Below, piece after piece: positions 1 through 9,493 of a DNA stretch of 64,000 nucleotides. Made by a program: the position numbers and the translations under genes. Origin of the DNA: Haloferax gibbonsii ATCC 33959 (GTDB lineage: Archaea; Halobacteriota; Halobacteria; Halobacteriales; Haloferacaceae); contig NZ_AOLJ01000028.1 of assembly GCF_000336775.1 (NCBI RefSeq), positions 62,001 through 126,000 of the forward strand. Direction: 5' to 3'. Each line of letters starts with the position of its first letter. Position 1 is the first letter of the stretch. Below the pieces are notes generated by a model. The model ran no database searches. It had not been told where the DNA came from and saw nothing but the letters and a program-made list of their open reading frames with translations.

Positions 1-1419
1 GTTGGGGTGCAGGAACTTGTAGAACGACACGTCGGGGTACCAGAGCGCGAGGTAGGAGCTCGTCGTCGCCTGGAAGTCGCGGTTGGAGTAGACGTCCGAG
101 AGCCACGTGCTCCACGTGATCTGCTGGATTTCGAGGTTGATGCCGACCTCGGCGGCGTCGGCTGCGATGACCTCCGCGGCCTGCACCTGCGTCGGGTAGG
201 ACTGCGGAATCTTGAACGTCGCCGTGAAGCCGTCGGACATGCCGGCGGCGTCGAGGTGCTCCTGTGCCTTGTCGAGGTCACGCGGGCGCGGTTCGATGTC
301 CGGGTTGACCCACGGGCTGCCGGGCGTCGCCGGGGACGCCGTGGTCTGACCGGTGCCGTAGAGGGCCGCCTCGGCGACCTTCTCCTTGTCGATGGTGTAG
401 TCGAGCGCGAGGCGGGCGTCCTTGTTGTCGAACGGAGCCACGTCGCAGTTCAGGCCGAGGTAGACGAGCGATTTCGGGAACTGCTTTTCGAACCGAACGT
501 CGGGGGCCTGCTCGACGCGGGAGACGTCCTTCGGCGCGATGCCGTTGATGAAGTCGTACTCGCCGGCGAGGAACGACTGGAGGCGGACGCTCGGGTCCGG
601 CACCTCGCTCTTGACGATGGTGTCGATGAACGGGCCGTCCTCGTCGGACGCGCCCCAGTAGTCCTCGTTGCGCGACATCGTGAACGAGGTCTCGATTTCG
701 CGGCTCTCGAACACGTACGGGCCGGTCCCGATGGGTTCTTCGACCATGTCCTTCTCGGCGTTCTCGGCGGGCATGACCGACAGTTCCGCCGTCGCCATCT
801 TCGCGAGGAACGGCGCGAAGGGTTCGGTGAGTTGGACTTCGAAGGTGTAGTCGTCGGGGGCGCGAAGCTCCTCGACGTAGTCGAAGAAGCCGGTGGCGAG
901 GTAGTCGCCGTTCTGGACGCGCTCGTAGCTCGCCAGCACGTCCTCGGAGGTCATCTCCTTGCCGTTGTGGAAGGTGACGCCCTCCCGGAGGTTGAACGTC
1001 AGGACCGTGTTGTCGTCGGACTGCTCCATCGACTCCGCGAGGTGCGGCTGGATGGAGTAGTCGTCCTGCAGCGCGACGACTTCCTCGTAGATGTTCTCCA
1101 GAACGCGCTTGGAGGCCGCCGAGGTGTCGATGTGCGGGTCGAGCCCCTGCACCGGCACCGCGCCGCCCCACTGGAGCGTGCCGCCCTGCTTCCCGCCGCT
1201 CGCGGCGGTCGTGTCGGTGCTCTCCGTGTCGTCGCTTCCGCCCGAGGAACCCGAATCTTCGGTCGTGCTGTCGTCCGAACCGCCGCCCGTACACCCGGCG
1301 AGCGCCACCGCGCCGGTCGTCGCCGCCGCCCCGAGGAAGGTACGGCGGTCGAAACGACTGCGACGCGTGCCGTCGCCGGTGCTGTCGGAGGAGTCGCTCC
1401 CCTTGCCATTCTCTTGCAT
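1..1419 (-). CDS. ABC transporter substrate-binding lipoprotein, peptide/family 5 type (C-terminus cut by window edge)
   Basis: The first 473 codons are visible; the 3' end lies outside the window. The N-terminus has a twin-arginine motif (DRRTFLGAAA) and a lipobox (LAGC), so the protein should be exported folded and lipid-anchored on the outer face of the membrane. After an S/T/G/D-rich linker the mature part shows features of family 5 extracellular solute-binding proteins: a GGTLQWG opening, PHID, LREGVTFHNGKEMT and EPIGTGPYVF. This family delivers oligopeptides, dipeptides or other small solutes to an ABC permease. The permease genes should lie to the left. Start: ATG 1419, with a TATA-like element 27-36 nt upstream. 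The substrate cannot be told from sequence; the divergent amidohydrolase suggests a nitrogen compound. Confidence 0.93.
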   Translation of the reverse strand, partial: MQENGKGSDSSDSTGDGTRRSRFDRRTFLGAAATTGAVALAGCTGGGSDDSTTEDSGSSGGSDDTESTDTTAASGGKQGGTLQWGGAVPVQGLDPHIDTSAASKRVLENIYEEVVALQDDYSIQPHLAESMEQSDDNTVLTFNLREGVTFHNGKEMTSEDVLASYERVQNGDYLATGFFDYVEELRAPDDYTFEVQLTEPFAPFLAKMATAELSVMPAENAEKDMVEEPIGTGPYVFESREIETSFTMSRNEDYWGASDEDGPFIDTIVKSEVPDPSVRLQSFLAGEYDFINGIAPKDVSRVEQAPDVRFEKQFPKSLVYLGLNCDVAPFDNKDARLALDYTIDKEKVAEAALYGTGQTTASPATPGSPWVNPDIEPRPRDLDKAQEHLDAAGMSDGFTATFKIPQSYPTQVQAAEVIAADAAEVGINLEIQQITWSTWLSDVYSNRDFQATTSSYLALWYPDVSFYKFLHPN

Positions 1420-1445
1420 ACAGTCGCTCAAATCCGTTACTGTGT

Positions 1446-1455
1446 GATAAAAATT
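1446..1455 (-). promoter_or_regulatory. TATA-like promoter element of the solute-binding protein gene
   Basis: On the minus strand this reads AATTTTTATC and lies 27-36 nt before ATG 1419, the spacing expected for a leaderless haloarchaeal transcript. Confidence 0.6.
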
Positions 1456-1808
1456 GTGGTTATGTGAGTACAATCCCCATATCGAGACGGTGAAAATGTA
1501 ATATCAGAGACTGTTCCGAGCGCCGAGCGCGATGGAACTGTAGAATGACCAATTCTATCCCGTCTCTATGCGTGATTACTCCACGTATGTCAACCCCCTC
1601 GTCGCAAACGACGGCCCGCATCGGCGTCCCGCAGGTCGCGACGACCGAACCGTCGCCGACGCGCGTCCTCGAACGTCGCCGATGTGCGCCCTCGAACGAC
1701 ACGGGCGGTGGGCAGAGTCCCAGAACCCACATCCAGCGCGCCGTGCCTGCTGATTTCGGGGAGTTCGCGGCCGCTCGGTACTGTCACGCATGTGACCGAA
1801 TTCCAAAC

Positions 1809-1818
1809 AGTAAAATAG
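1809..1818 (+). promoter_or_regulatory. TATA-like promoter element of the amidohydrolase gene
   Basis: AGTAAAATAG lies 24-33 nt before ATG 1842. It supports this ATG over the in-frame codon at 1545, since the upstream extension is basic and unlike the family. Confidence 0.55.
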
Positions 1819-1841
1819 GGTTAGTCACGAATCCGGGAACC

Positions 1842-3089
1842 ATGCGAGTCAATCAGCAGCGACTCCGCAGCGACATCGAGTCGAACGCGGAGTTCGGGGC
1901 CGTCCCGACGGACGAGGGTCGGGGGCGGACGGTCCTGAGCGGCAGCGAGGCGGACCGGCGGGCGAGAGAGTTCTTCTGCGAGCGCCTCCGGGACGCCGGT
2001 CTCTCCATCACCATCGACGAGGTCGGCAACATCGTCGGTCGGTGGGTTCCCGAGAGCGCGGACCCCGACGCGGCCCCCGTCGCCACGGGAAGTCACCTCG
2101 ATTCGGTCCCCGAAGGCGGCATCTTCGACGGTCCGCTCGGCGTCTACGCGGGGCTGGAGAGCGTCCGCGCGATGCAGGACGCCGGAATCGAACCCGTCCG
2201 ACCCGTCGAGGTCGTCAACTTCACCGAGGAGGAGGGCCAGCGGTTCGGCGGCGGCCTCATCGGGTCGGCGGTCGCCGTCGGCGAGTTGAGCGTCGAAGAG
2301 GCCCTCGACATCGAGGACGCCGACGGGATTCCGCTCGGCGACGCCCTCGCTGACATCGGCTACCGAGGCGAAGGGCGCGTCGACGCCGCCGACTGGGACG
2401 CGTGGATAGAACTTCACATCGAGCAGTCCGAGCGCCTCGAAGACGCGAACGTCCCCGCCGGCGTCGTCACGAGCATCGTCGGTCTCTCCCGGTGTGCCGT
2501 CGAAATCACGGGCGAGGCCGACCACGCCGGGTCGACGCTCATGGACGACCGGTCGGACGCGCTCGCCGCCGCCAGCGAGTTCGTCCTCGACGTGGAGCGC
2601 GCGACGACCGAGCGCAACGAGGTCTCGGAGACCGCGGTCGGGACCGTCGGCAAACTGGAGGTCTCGCCGAACGCGCCCAACGTCATCGCCGGGAAAGTCG
2701 CCCTGACCGTCGACATCCGCGACGTGGCGTACGACTCCATCGAGTACGTCATCGACGAGGCGGAGGCGAGCCTCGACCGCATCGAGGCCGAGCGCCCGGT
2801 CGAGGCCTCGCTCTCGCACCCGTGGGACCGCAAGCCCGTCGAGATGAGCGAGCGCTGCCGCGCCGCGCTCCACGACGCCGGGACCGACGCCGACCTCGAA
2901 ACCCTCGACCTCCACTCCGGGGCCGGCCACGACACCATGCACGTCGCGGCCGTCACGGACGCCGCGCTGCTCTTTGCCCCCTCCCGCGACGGCATCTCGC
3001 ACAACCCCCGCGAGTGGACCGACTGGGAGGACTGCGCCGACGCGACTCGCGTGCTCGCCGGCGCGCTCGCCGACCTCGCGACCGAGTGA
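1842..3089 (+). CDS. M20-family Zn-dependent amidohydrolase (N-carbamoyl amino acid hydrolase / allantoate amidohydrolase type)
   Basis: The protein has 415 residues, the usual length of the HyuC/AllC branch of peptidase family M20. These cytosolic enzymes hydrolyse N-carbamoyl-L-amino acids, allantoate or ureidoglycine. Metal-ligand motifs are in order: GSHLDSV (H85), GGIFDGPLG (D96), EEEGQRF (about 130-135), HIEQS (about 197) and, near the end, HSGAGHD and SRDGISHNPREW. The dimerisation domain begins around DHAGSTLMDDR. The start at ATG 1842 fits the family N-terminus and a TATA element. The gene is divergent from a peptide-type binding protein and is followed by an IclR regulator on the same strand, a common layout for catabolic loci. 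The exact substrate is not determined. Confidence 0.93.
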   Translation: MRVNQQRLRSDIESNAEFGAVPTDEGRGRTVLSGSEADRRAREFFCERLRDAGLSITIDEVGNIVGRWVPESADPDAAPVATGSHLDSVPEGGIFDGPLGVYAGLESVRAMQDAGIEPVRPVEVVNFTEEEGQRFGGGLIGSAVAVGELSVEEALDIEDADGIPLGDALADIGYRGEGRVDAADWDAWIELHIEQSERLEDANVPAGVVTSIVGLSRCAVEITGEADHAGSTLMDDRSDALAAASEFVLDVERATTERNEVSETAVGTVGKLEVSPNAPNVIAGKVALTVDIRDVAYDSIEYVIDEAEASLDRIEAERPVEASLSHPWDRKPVEMSERCRAALHDAGTDADLETLDLHSGAGHDTMHVAAVTDAALLFAPSRDGISHNPREWTDWEDCADATRVLAGALADLATE

Positions 3090-3249
3090 CGGAACCGCCC
3101 GACTGACGACTGCTGTTCTCGGTTCCGCTCTCCGCGGACCCGCCCTATCGATGCGTTCGAATCGGCCGCCGCCCGCCGCGCCGCGACGACCGCATCGTCG
3201 AAACGTCAGCCACCACGATGCGCTATTCTCCGCCCAGTGTCCCTGAAAC

Positions 3250-3321
3250 CCGTGTTCTCTCGCTGTGCGATGAGTCTGGAATCGGTCAGAGCATCGCGGT
3301 GTTTGTACAATGAGAACACGG
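3250..3321. repeat. 10-bp perfect inverted repeat in the intergenic region before the IclR gene
   Basis: CCGTGTTCTC (3250-3259) and GAGAACACGG (3312-3321) are exact reverse complements separated by 52 nt. The palindrome TTGTACAA (3303-3310) lies just inside the right arm. The 3090-3490 gap contains no convincing gene. The repeat may be a pair of regulator sites or the base of a stem; no function is shown. Confidence 0.4.
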
Positions 3322-3460
3322 TGTCTAAGTGGTCGAATTCACTCGTTTCGGCCACGTTACAGACGATATTCGAAATAAGAACCGCGCCAATTACGCTACT
3401 TTGCGGCAATCAGTGCGATTTGCCGGCGATTTCAGAAGTGACCGTTCGTCAAATACAAAC

Positions 3461-3467
3461 ACATATG
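3461..3467 (+). promoter_or_regulatory. TATA-like promoter element of the IclR gene
   Basis: ACATATG lies 24-30 nt before ATG 3491, consistent with leaderless transcription from that ATG. Confidence 0.5.
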
Positions 3468-3490
3468 ACTTCGCGGCTTCGAACTTGACT

Positions 3491-4306
3491 ATGGCAGACG
3501 AACACACGACCGGTTCGCCGCGGACCCTGAAGACGGTGTCTCGTGCGTTCGATGTCGTTCGGGCGCTCGAGGAGCTGGACGGCGCGCGGGTGACGGAGTT
3601 GGCAAACCATCTGGACCTCTCGAAGAGCGTCGTCTACAACTACCTGAGCACGCTTCGAGCCGAGAAGTTCGTCGTGAAGGAAGAAGACACCTACCGGCTG
3701 TCGCTGCAGTTCCTCCTCGTGGGCGAGTACGTCCGGTACCAGAACATCCTCTACCGCATCGGCAAGCCCGAAATCGAGGAACTCGCGGAGAAGACCGGCG
3801 AGTACGCGCACCTGGCGACCGAACAGCACGGGCTGGGCATCAACCTCTACAAGGTGAGCGGCGAGAAGGCCGTCGGGAGCGACTACCAGGTGAACAAGCT
3901 CCAGCGCGCCGACTACCTCCACTTCTCGGCGACGGGGAAAGCGATTCTCGCGCACCTCCCGAAAGAGCGCGTCGAGTGGATTATCGACCAGTACGGCCTG
4001 CCGGGCAAGACCGAGGCGACCATCACGACCCGCGAGGAGCTCTTCGAGGAGTTGGAGACGATTCGCGACCGGGGCTACTCGCTCAACGACGAGGAGGAAA
4101 TCAAGGGCCTGCAGGCCATCGGGGCGCCGGTGACGAACCGTCACGGACGCGTCCTCGGCTCCATCAGCGTCTCCGGTCCGGTCCGCCGGATGAAACAGCC
4201 CGACTACCACGAGCAACTCATCGAGAGCGTCGTCAACACCGCCAACGTCATCGAAGTCAACGTCAACATGGAGGAGTCCGACGACGATTTCCCGACGTTC
4301 AGTTAG
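3491..4306 (+). CDS. IclR family transcriptional regulator
   Basis: The protein has 271 residues. An N-terminal winged helix (residues about 14-70) includes the recognition segment ELANHLDLSKSVVYNYLSTL. An IclR effector-binding domain (about 80-260) follows, with the typical HFSATGKAILAHLP stretch and the GYSLNDEEEIKGLQAIGAPV segment. IclR proteins usually repress or activate a neighbouring catabolic operon in response to a small metabolite. The likely targets are the amidohydrolase just upstream and the divergent transporter, by position only. ATG 3491 is chosen because the domain begins directly after it and a TATA element precedes it. Confidence 0.93.
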   Translation: MADEHTTGSPRTLKTVSRAFDVVRALEELDGARVTELANHLDLSKSVVYNYLSTLRAEKFVVKEEDTYRLSLQFLLVGEYVRYQNILYRIGKPEIEELAEKTGEYAHLATEQHGLGINLYKVSGEKAVGSDYQVNKLQRADYLHFSATGKAILAHLPKERVEWIIDQYGLPGKTEATITTREELFEELETIRDRGYSLNDEEEIKGLQAIGAPVTNRHGRVLGSISVSGPVRRMKQPDYHEQLIESVVNTANVIEVNVNMEESDDDFPTFS

Positions 4307-5219
4307 CGGTCCGCGTCGTCCTCAACGCTTCTGCGGCGGTATCGCCTTCGCGCCGACCGCGCGTCGATACGGTTCACAAACGGAGAACCGACGGTCTCGG
4401 CCGAGTCGCGGGCGAGTCGGAGACCGCTTCGGTACGATCGACGGGCCGAACGAGTCGCCAGTCCCCGAATCTCGGCGTCATGCTGTCGAAGCCGCGCTCG
4501 GCCCCTCGATACGGCTTGCCGGACGAGATTGACGTTTTCGAACGTCGGACGGTCAACGCGCCCCGAAAAGTTTCGAGAACGGAACATCTGAGAGACGACA
4601 CACGACAACGAGTATCGCGGTGTATTGACCATATATGAACACAGTCAGGACATCCGTTAGAGAAGATACAACGATACGCCATATTACAGCTAGTTCCCCG
4701 TAGTTCTCGTCACTAGCGATACGCCTCACCGGAGGAACTGGCGGTGACTAACGCCCCGCAAACGACCCACACTACATTACATAATTACTGGTGTAATGAA
4801 AGTGCGAACGTCCACAGCAGTCGGATGTCGTTCGCGGACGACCGAGCCGGCCCGAGCGAGTCGCCGATGGGGGGACGCTCCGCGCCGACCGAGTGAGTCG
4901 AGGCGGGCGAGACCCGTCGGAGACGGTCGTCTGACCGAGATAGTGATTCAGTTATTTTGCAATAATAATCGATTCCGAATCGACTGTCGATTGTACTCTG
5001 GATTCGCGGGAGAATCACGTTCGACAGTCCCGGACACTGATATCAAATCATCAGCGCCCCACACCTACAAACAATTTGGAATTTGTAAAAATTGTAGAAA
5101 TTTTTGTTCTACCTGTGTTTTGTGCAGCTCTCAGAACAGTCGGTACGAGTCGTGATAATTGGAATAATAGTACAATAGTATCCCGTGTCGGGCCGGAGAC
5201 GTTCGAGGGCGAACCGCCC
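4307..5219. other. 913-bp intergenic region without a supported gene
   Basis: The segment lies between the ends of two convergent genes. The first 300 bp are GC-rich, while 4600-4800 and 4930-5180 are distinctly AT-rich. Short open frames occur, but their translations are cysteine/arginine-rich and lack the acidic bias of haloarchaeal proteins. No tRNA-like cloverleaf was recognised. A small RNA cannot be excluded. Confidence 0.5.
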
Positions 5220-5981
5220 TCACTCCGAATCGTCGGTACCGCCGGCGTCGTCGGGTTCGGGGTCGAGCGGTCGCCGGACCACGAGCACCGGGGCGACGGT
5301 CTGCTCGGCGACCCGGTCGGAGGTCTCGCCGAACAGTCGGCCGCGGAGCGTTGGCTTCTCCTCGCCCATCACGACCACGTCGTGGTCGTCCGCGCCCTCG
5401 ATGAGCGCCTGGAGCGGGTTCTGTGCGACGACGACGACGCGCGAGACGTGCTCGCGGTTGACGCCGAGGACCGCCAGGTCGTTCGCGACCTCGTCGAGGA
5501 GGGCTTCGCCGTCCGGGACCGCGCCGTCGTCTTCGACCGCGTGGAACAGCGTGAGTTCGACGTCTCCGCGCTTTCCGACCGCCGCGGCGACCTTGGTAAT
5601 CGTCTCGAGGTTGATGGCCTCCTTTATCGGAACGATGACGCGGTCGATGGTCGGTGCGGGGTTCGAGAGTAGTACCGCGTCGCACTCCGCCTCCGTGGCG
5701 ATGCGCTCCGTCGTCTGGTCCATATCGTGAGTGAACACGAGTCGCGTCTCGACGGTCGCACCGGCGGATTCGAACACCGAGACGAGTTCGTCGAGTTCCT
5801 CGCGGGCCTTCGGTTCGAACTGCTCTCTGGCCTGTTCGGGGGCCGTCTGCTCGGGTATCTCGTGGTACGCGAGCAGGACGACCGTCGTCTCCGAGAGGAG
5901 GTGAATCAGTTGGTCGGGAATCACTTGCCCCTCCAGTACCGCGACGGGGACGAGCACGCGAACGTCGGGAGCGTCACGCAT
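5220..5981 (-). CDS. Tandem-domain universal stress protein (UspA family)
   Basis: The protein has 253 residues made of two UspA-like halves. The second half ends with an [19 protein letters not shown] segment resembling the G-x2-G-x9-G(S/T) nucleotide-binding loop, followed by PVLVVRR, the usual last strand. The start overlaps the last 8 nt of the upstream amino acid permease gene (5974-5981), so the two are almost certainly cotranscribed and translationally coupled. Permease-Usp pairing is common in Archaea, and the Usp domain is thought to regulate transport by binding nucleotide. The specific role here is inference. Confidence 0.92.
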   Translation of the reverse strand: MRDAPDVRVLVPVAVLEGQVIPDQLIHLLSETTVVLLAYHEIPEQTAPEQAREQFEPKAREELDELVSVFESAGATVETRLVFTHDMDQTTERIATEAECDAVLLSNPAPTIDRVIVPIKEAINLETITKVAAAVGKRGDVELTLFHAVEDDGAVPDGEALLDEVANDLAVLGVNREHVSRVVVVAQNPLQALIEGADDHDVVVMGEEKPTLRGRLFGETSDRVAEQTVAPVLVVRRPLDPEPDDAGGTDDSE

Positions 5982-7443
5982 CGGCGCTCACCCCCTTCAG
6001 GCGCACGTCTCGGGCGTAGACGAAGTACCACACCAGCGCGGCGAGCGCGACGACGACGCCCACCGCCTGCGAGAGCGGTTGCATGAACGCGACGAGGCTG
6101 AAACTCGCGAGCGCCCCGAGGACCGGGACGACGGGGTAGCCGGGGACGCGGAACGACGGGTCGTACCACGCGGGGTTCGAGCGACGGAGCCCGATGAGCG
6201 CCACGCAGATGAGCCCGTAGGTGACGAGGTGCAGGAACGACGCGACCTCGGCGAGTACCTCCGTCCGACCGACGGCGACGAGGACGACCGTCGGTCCGCC
6301 GACCAGCGCGAGCGCGACGTGGGGCGTCCCGTACCGGAGGTTGATTCGCGCGAGTTGCGGCGGGACCAGCGCGTCGCGGCTGAGCGCGTAGAGGGCGCGC
6401 GACGAACTGAGAATCGAGGCGTTCGCGCTCGACACCGTCGCCAAGAGCCCGGCGATGAGGATGGCGACCGCACCGGGGAAGCCGAGGTACGAGCGCGCGA
6501 CCTCGACGATGGCCGTCTCCCCGAACGTGGCGAGTCGACCGCTCCCGAACGCGCCGGTCGAGACGAGGATGGTCACGACGTACAGCACCCCGACGACGAC
6601 CACGGACCCGACCATCGCCAGCGGGAGGTTCCGCCCGGGTTTCGTTATCTCGCCGGCGACCGTCGCCACCTGTGCGAACCCGAGGTACGAGGTGAACACG
6701 AGCGCCGCCGTGGTGAAGATGCTGAGCGTCCCGTAGGGCATGAACTCCTCGGGGACGGTCTGACGGCCGAACAGCCCGAGCGTGTCGAGCGAGCCGTAGA
6801 CGAGGAACACGAGGAGGATGCCGAGGAGCAGACTCACGATGCTGTTCTGGAGCTTCGTCGCGTTCTCGGTCCCGAACATGCTGAGAGCCGTCAAGACGAC
6901 CCCGAAGCCGACTCCGAGGACCGCCACGAGCGGCAGGTCCGAGACCATCGACGCCGCACCCAACTCCGTCAGCACGGCGATGGCGTACTGCGCGAAGCCG
7001 ACGAGGTAGAACGCCGAGGCGAAGACGAGCCCCAACCAGAGCCCGATGCCGACGACCGCGCCGAACGCCGAACCCATGCCGCGGGAGATGAAGTAGTACG
7101 CGCCGCCGCTTTTCGGCATCGCCGTGGCCAACTCGGAGGTCGGGAGCGCGACCAACAGCGCGATGACCGCCCCGAGCGCGAACGAGAGCGCGGCCGCGGG
7201 ACCCGCCTGCCCGGCGGCGAGGCCGGGAAAGACGAAGATGCCCGCGCCGACCATCGTCCCGATACCGATCGCCAACCCGCCGCGAAGGCCGATCGTCCGC
7301 TCCAACTCGGTCCCGCTTTCGAGGACCGTCACCTCGTCGGCCGCGGCACCGACGTCGACCGCCGGGTCCGCGTCGCCGACCCGTCCCCCCTCGCCGGGCG
7401 GGTCCGCCTCGAGCACCGAACCGCCGTCGTTTCCATCGGACAT
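5974..7443 (-). CDS. APC superfamily amino acid permease
   Basis: The protein has 489 residues with about 12 transmembrane helices after an acidic cytoplasmic N-terminus of about 50 residues. The first helix carries the APC signature [20 protein letters not shown], and [18 protein letters not shown] matches the conserved helix 2-3 region. It probably imports amino acids or related compounds using an ion gradient. It is the first gene of a two-gene operon with the overlapping tandem UspA protein. A clear TATA element lies 28-37 nt before ATG 7443. The transported substrate cannot be assigned. Confidence 0.93.
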   Translation of the reverse strand: MSDGNDGGSVLEADPPGEGGRVGDADPAVDVGAAADEVTVLESGTELERTIGLRGGLAIGIGTMVGAGIFVFPGLAAGQAGPAAALSFALGAVIALLVALPTSELATAMPKSGGAYYFISRGMGSAFGAVVGIGLWLGLVFASAFYLVGFAQYAIAVLTELGAASMVSDLPLVAVLGVGFGVVLTALSMFGTENATKLQNSIVSLLLGILLVFLVYGSLDTLGLFGRQTVPEEFMPYGTLSIFTTAALVFTSYLGFAQVATVAGEITKPGRNLPLAMVGSVVVVGVLYVVTILVSTGAFGSGRLATFGETAIVEVARSYLGFPGAVAILIAGLLATVSSANASILSSSRALYALSRDALVPPQLARINLRYGTPHVALALVGGPTVVLVAVGRTEVLAEVASFLHLVTYGLICVALIGLRRSNPAWYDPSFRVPGYPVVPVLGALASFSLVAFMQPLSQAVGVVVALAALVWYFVYARDVRLKGVSADA

Positions 7444-7470
7444 TGTGGTTTCCTGTTATCGCGTCTCCCC

Positions 7471-7480
7471 AATATATCTA
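7471..7480 (-). promoter_or_regulatory. TATA-like promoter of the permease-UspA operon
   Basis: On the minus strand this reads TAGATATATT, 28-37 nt before ATG 7443. Confidence 0.6.
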
Positions 7481-7646
7481 CTACCCGTCATATTGAGGGT
7501 CGACGGGTCGGTCGGCGGGCACAACTCACCGACGCGCCGTCGGTCCCAGCGAGAGAAAGTGTTAATCCGTCCGCGGCACGCCCTGCATGCAGAACGATGG
7601 CGCACGGAACGCGACGCGGCGGCCGGTTCGCGCGGGGTGAGCCGCG

Positions 7647-8897
7647 GTGAACTGGTCGCGGAAGTCGCTCGACGAACTCGAAGCGTTCTACTGGGAGACG
7701 ATGGCACCCGCGATGGACCGCGACGGGATGGACCCGACGCGGGACGTGCCGACCTACTCGTGGCTGACCGAACGCGGCTGGTCGGGCATCGCCTACGCGC
7801 TCCGCGAGAAACACGACCTCACGCCGCGGGAGTTCTTCGTCGGCGTCGTCGGCCTCGGCGACGAGGCGACCGACGAAGGCTACGACTGGGGTATCGACGA
7901 CGACCGCACCGTCGAGGCGTTCGAGACGTACCTCGACATGCTCGAATCGCGGCGCGGCCTCGCGGACTCGACGCTACCGACCCGCCGGACTCACCTCGCG
8001 CGGTTCGCCCGGGTCTACCGCGACCGACACGGTTCGGCCGACCTGCTCTCACGACTGGACGACCGCGACGCCGAGCCCGACGAGATAGACCGCTGTCTCG
8101 CGGTCCTCGACGAGTTCGACGCCGAACTCGCCACCGACGGGACGAAGCTCAAGTACCTCCAGACGGTCCGGTCGTTCTACGAGTACCTCGTCGACTTCCG
8201 GCGCGCGCGGTACAACCCCGTCGGGAACGCCGCCAAACAGTTCCGCTGGGAACAGGGCCAGCCCGACAACCGCACGATGACCGCGGACCAAGTGAGCGAC
8301 GTGTACGCCGTCGCCGACGACCTCGAAGACCGCCTGCTCGTCCTCGGACTCGCCGGCTGGGGGCTCCGCCCGAACGAGCTCGCGTCGCTCCGCGCGTCGC
8401 AACTCGTCCTCTCCGGCGGCGACCCCCACATCGCGTTCGAAGCGCGGAAGAACGGGCCGGGAACCGTCGCGCTCCTCTACGGCGTCGACGCCGTCGCCGC
8501 CCGCATCGACGCGCTCGCCGAGGACGACGACTGGAACGGCGCGCTGTTTCCCTCCTCGCGGGCCGCCTCGGGTCACATCGCCCGCGAGACGGTCAACCGC
8601 CGGTTCAAGCGCCTCGCCGACGAGGCCGGCGTGACCGTCGACGGCGAGGTCCCGACGGCGAAGCTCTGTCGGCGCTTCTGGTACACGGCCTATCAGGCGG
8701 CGGTCGACGAGATGCTCGCGCAGTTGGAGGGCGTCGCCGCCGACCAGGGGTCGAAGAGCGCCGACGTCGTCATGTCGAACTACCTCTCCGAGGAGCGCCG
8801 GCGGTCGTTCCGCCGGCAGGCGATGCGCGAGACGCTGGCCGAGGTGTTCGAATCGACGGACGAGTCCGTGTCCGTCGAAGAGCAGATAGCGCAGTAG
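7647..8897 (+). CDS. Tyrosine-recombinase/integrase family protein, stand-alone
   Basis: The protein has 416 residues from a GTG start. A core-binding SAM-like domain lies around 90-190 (TFLKYL-type helices ending in SFYEYLVDF), followed by a phage integrase-like catalytic domain. Visible catalytic elements are Arg I in GWGLRPNEL, a lysine in EARKNGPG, an arginine in LCRRFWYTAYQ, and a candidate tyrosine in SNYLSEERR. The usual H-x-x-R and G-H histidines are not evident, so activity is uncertain. No flanking repeats, tRNA gene or phage genes are nearby, arguing against a recent mobile element. It may be a resident chromosomal recombinase or a DNA-binding derivative. A 17-codon open frame (7597-7650) ends in a GTGA overlap with the start. 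Confidence 0.85.
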   Translation: MNWSRKSLDELEAFYWETMAPAMDRDGMDPTRDVPTYSWLTERGWSGIAYALREKHDLTPREFFVGVVGLGDEATDEGYDWGIDDDRTVEAFETYLDMLESRRGLADSTLPTRRTHLARFARVYRDRHGSADLLSRLDDRDAEPDEIDRCLAVLDEFDAELATDGTKLKYLQTVRSFYEYLVDFRRARYNPVGNAAKQFRWEQGQPDNRTMTADQVSDVYAVADDLEDRLLVLGLAGWGLRPNELASLRASQLVLSGGDPHIAFEARKNGPGTVALLYGVDAVAARIDALAEDDDWNGALFPSSRAASGHIARETVNRRFKRLADEAGVTVDGEVPTAKLCRRFWYTAYQAAVDEMLAQLEGVAADQGSKSADVVMSNYLSEERRRSFRRQAMRETLAEVFESTDESVSVEEQIAQ

Positions 8898-9493
8898 CTG
8901 TCGGTTGCGCCGCGGCGCGTGCTCTGCGAGCCGGCGACGATTCGGAGTGAACACCCGTATAAACCACATGTCGCGATACACAACAATCGTGCGATGAGCC
9001 GAAGAGAGGAGTAACGTATTTCTGTACGAGAACGGCCCGGTGAGGGTCCAGAACGGCCAAACTGTTCAACGGCGGACACCCGTTCTAGACGACAACGACC
9101 CTTCGCGGCCGGGAGAAGCCGACAGATGACGCGATTATCGGAGGCCCGCGTTCCCCATACTGACGACCATCTAACGTTTTTGTTACACAGCTACCTTTGT
9201 AAAGTATAGTGAATCTCGTTCCGGGGACCAAGATACTGAAGAGCACCGGAACGTCCGCTTGAGTCGGGGACGCGGACGCCTCTCGCGCGTCTCCGAGAAA
9301 ACCCCGAGCGAAATCGGGCGATTACGAGAGAATCGAGCCAACGGGCGGTTGCGGGGCGACCGCCGCCTGCTTCGACAGTCATGGGCGAAGCGCTCCGCTC
9401 CGCGCAGGCGCTCGCCACCCGTCGCACGTCGCGCCGTCAATCGAACACGGCGAGGCCACTATCGCGCCCGGTCAGACGGGAACGGGTTACCAT
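8898..9493. other. 596-bp intergenic region; possible small transcript
   Basis: No open frame here looks like a haloarchaeal protein. A TATA-like GTATAAAC lies near 8956-8963. A T5 tract inside a short inverted repeat (TAAC...GTTA, about 9171-9184) lies some 200 nt downstream, so a small non-coding RNA on the plus strand is conceivable but unsupported by structure or homology. Confidence 0.35.

Noticed and set aside
7-1467. Long plus-strand open frame opposite the solute-binding protein gene
   Set aside because: The minus strand encodes a complete Tat lipoprotein signal and family motifs; the plus product is Arg/Val-rich without known motifs, a usual mirror frame in GC-rich DNA.
3150-3165. 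GTTCGAATC, similar to a tRNA T-loop
   Set aside because: Flanking bases do not pair into a T-stem or acceptor stem. The same holds for similar words near 22309 and 43410.
6079-7650. 523-codon plus-strand frame opposite the APC permease
   Set aside because: Its product is a low-complexity R/D/E/P chain; the minus strand gives a clear 12-helix permease.
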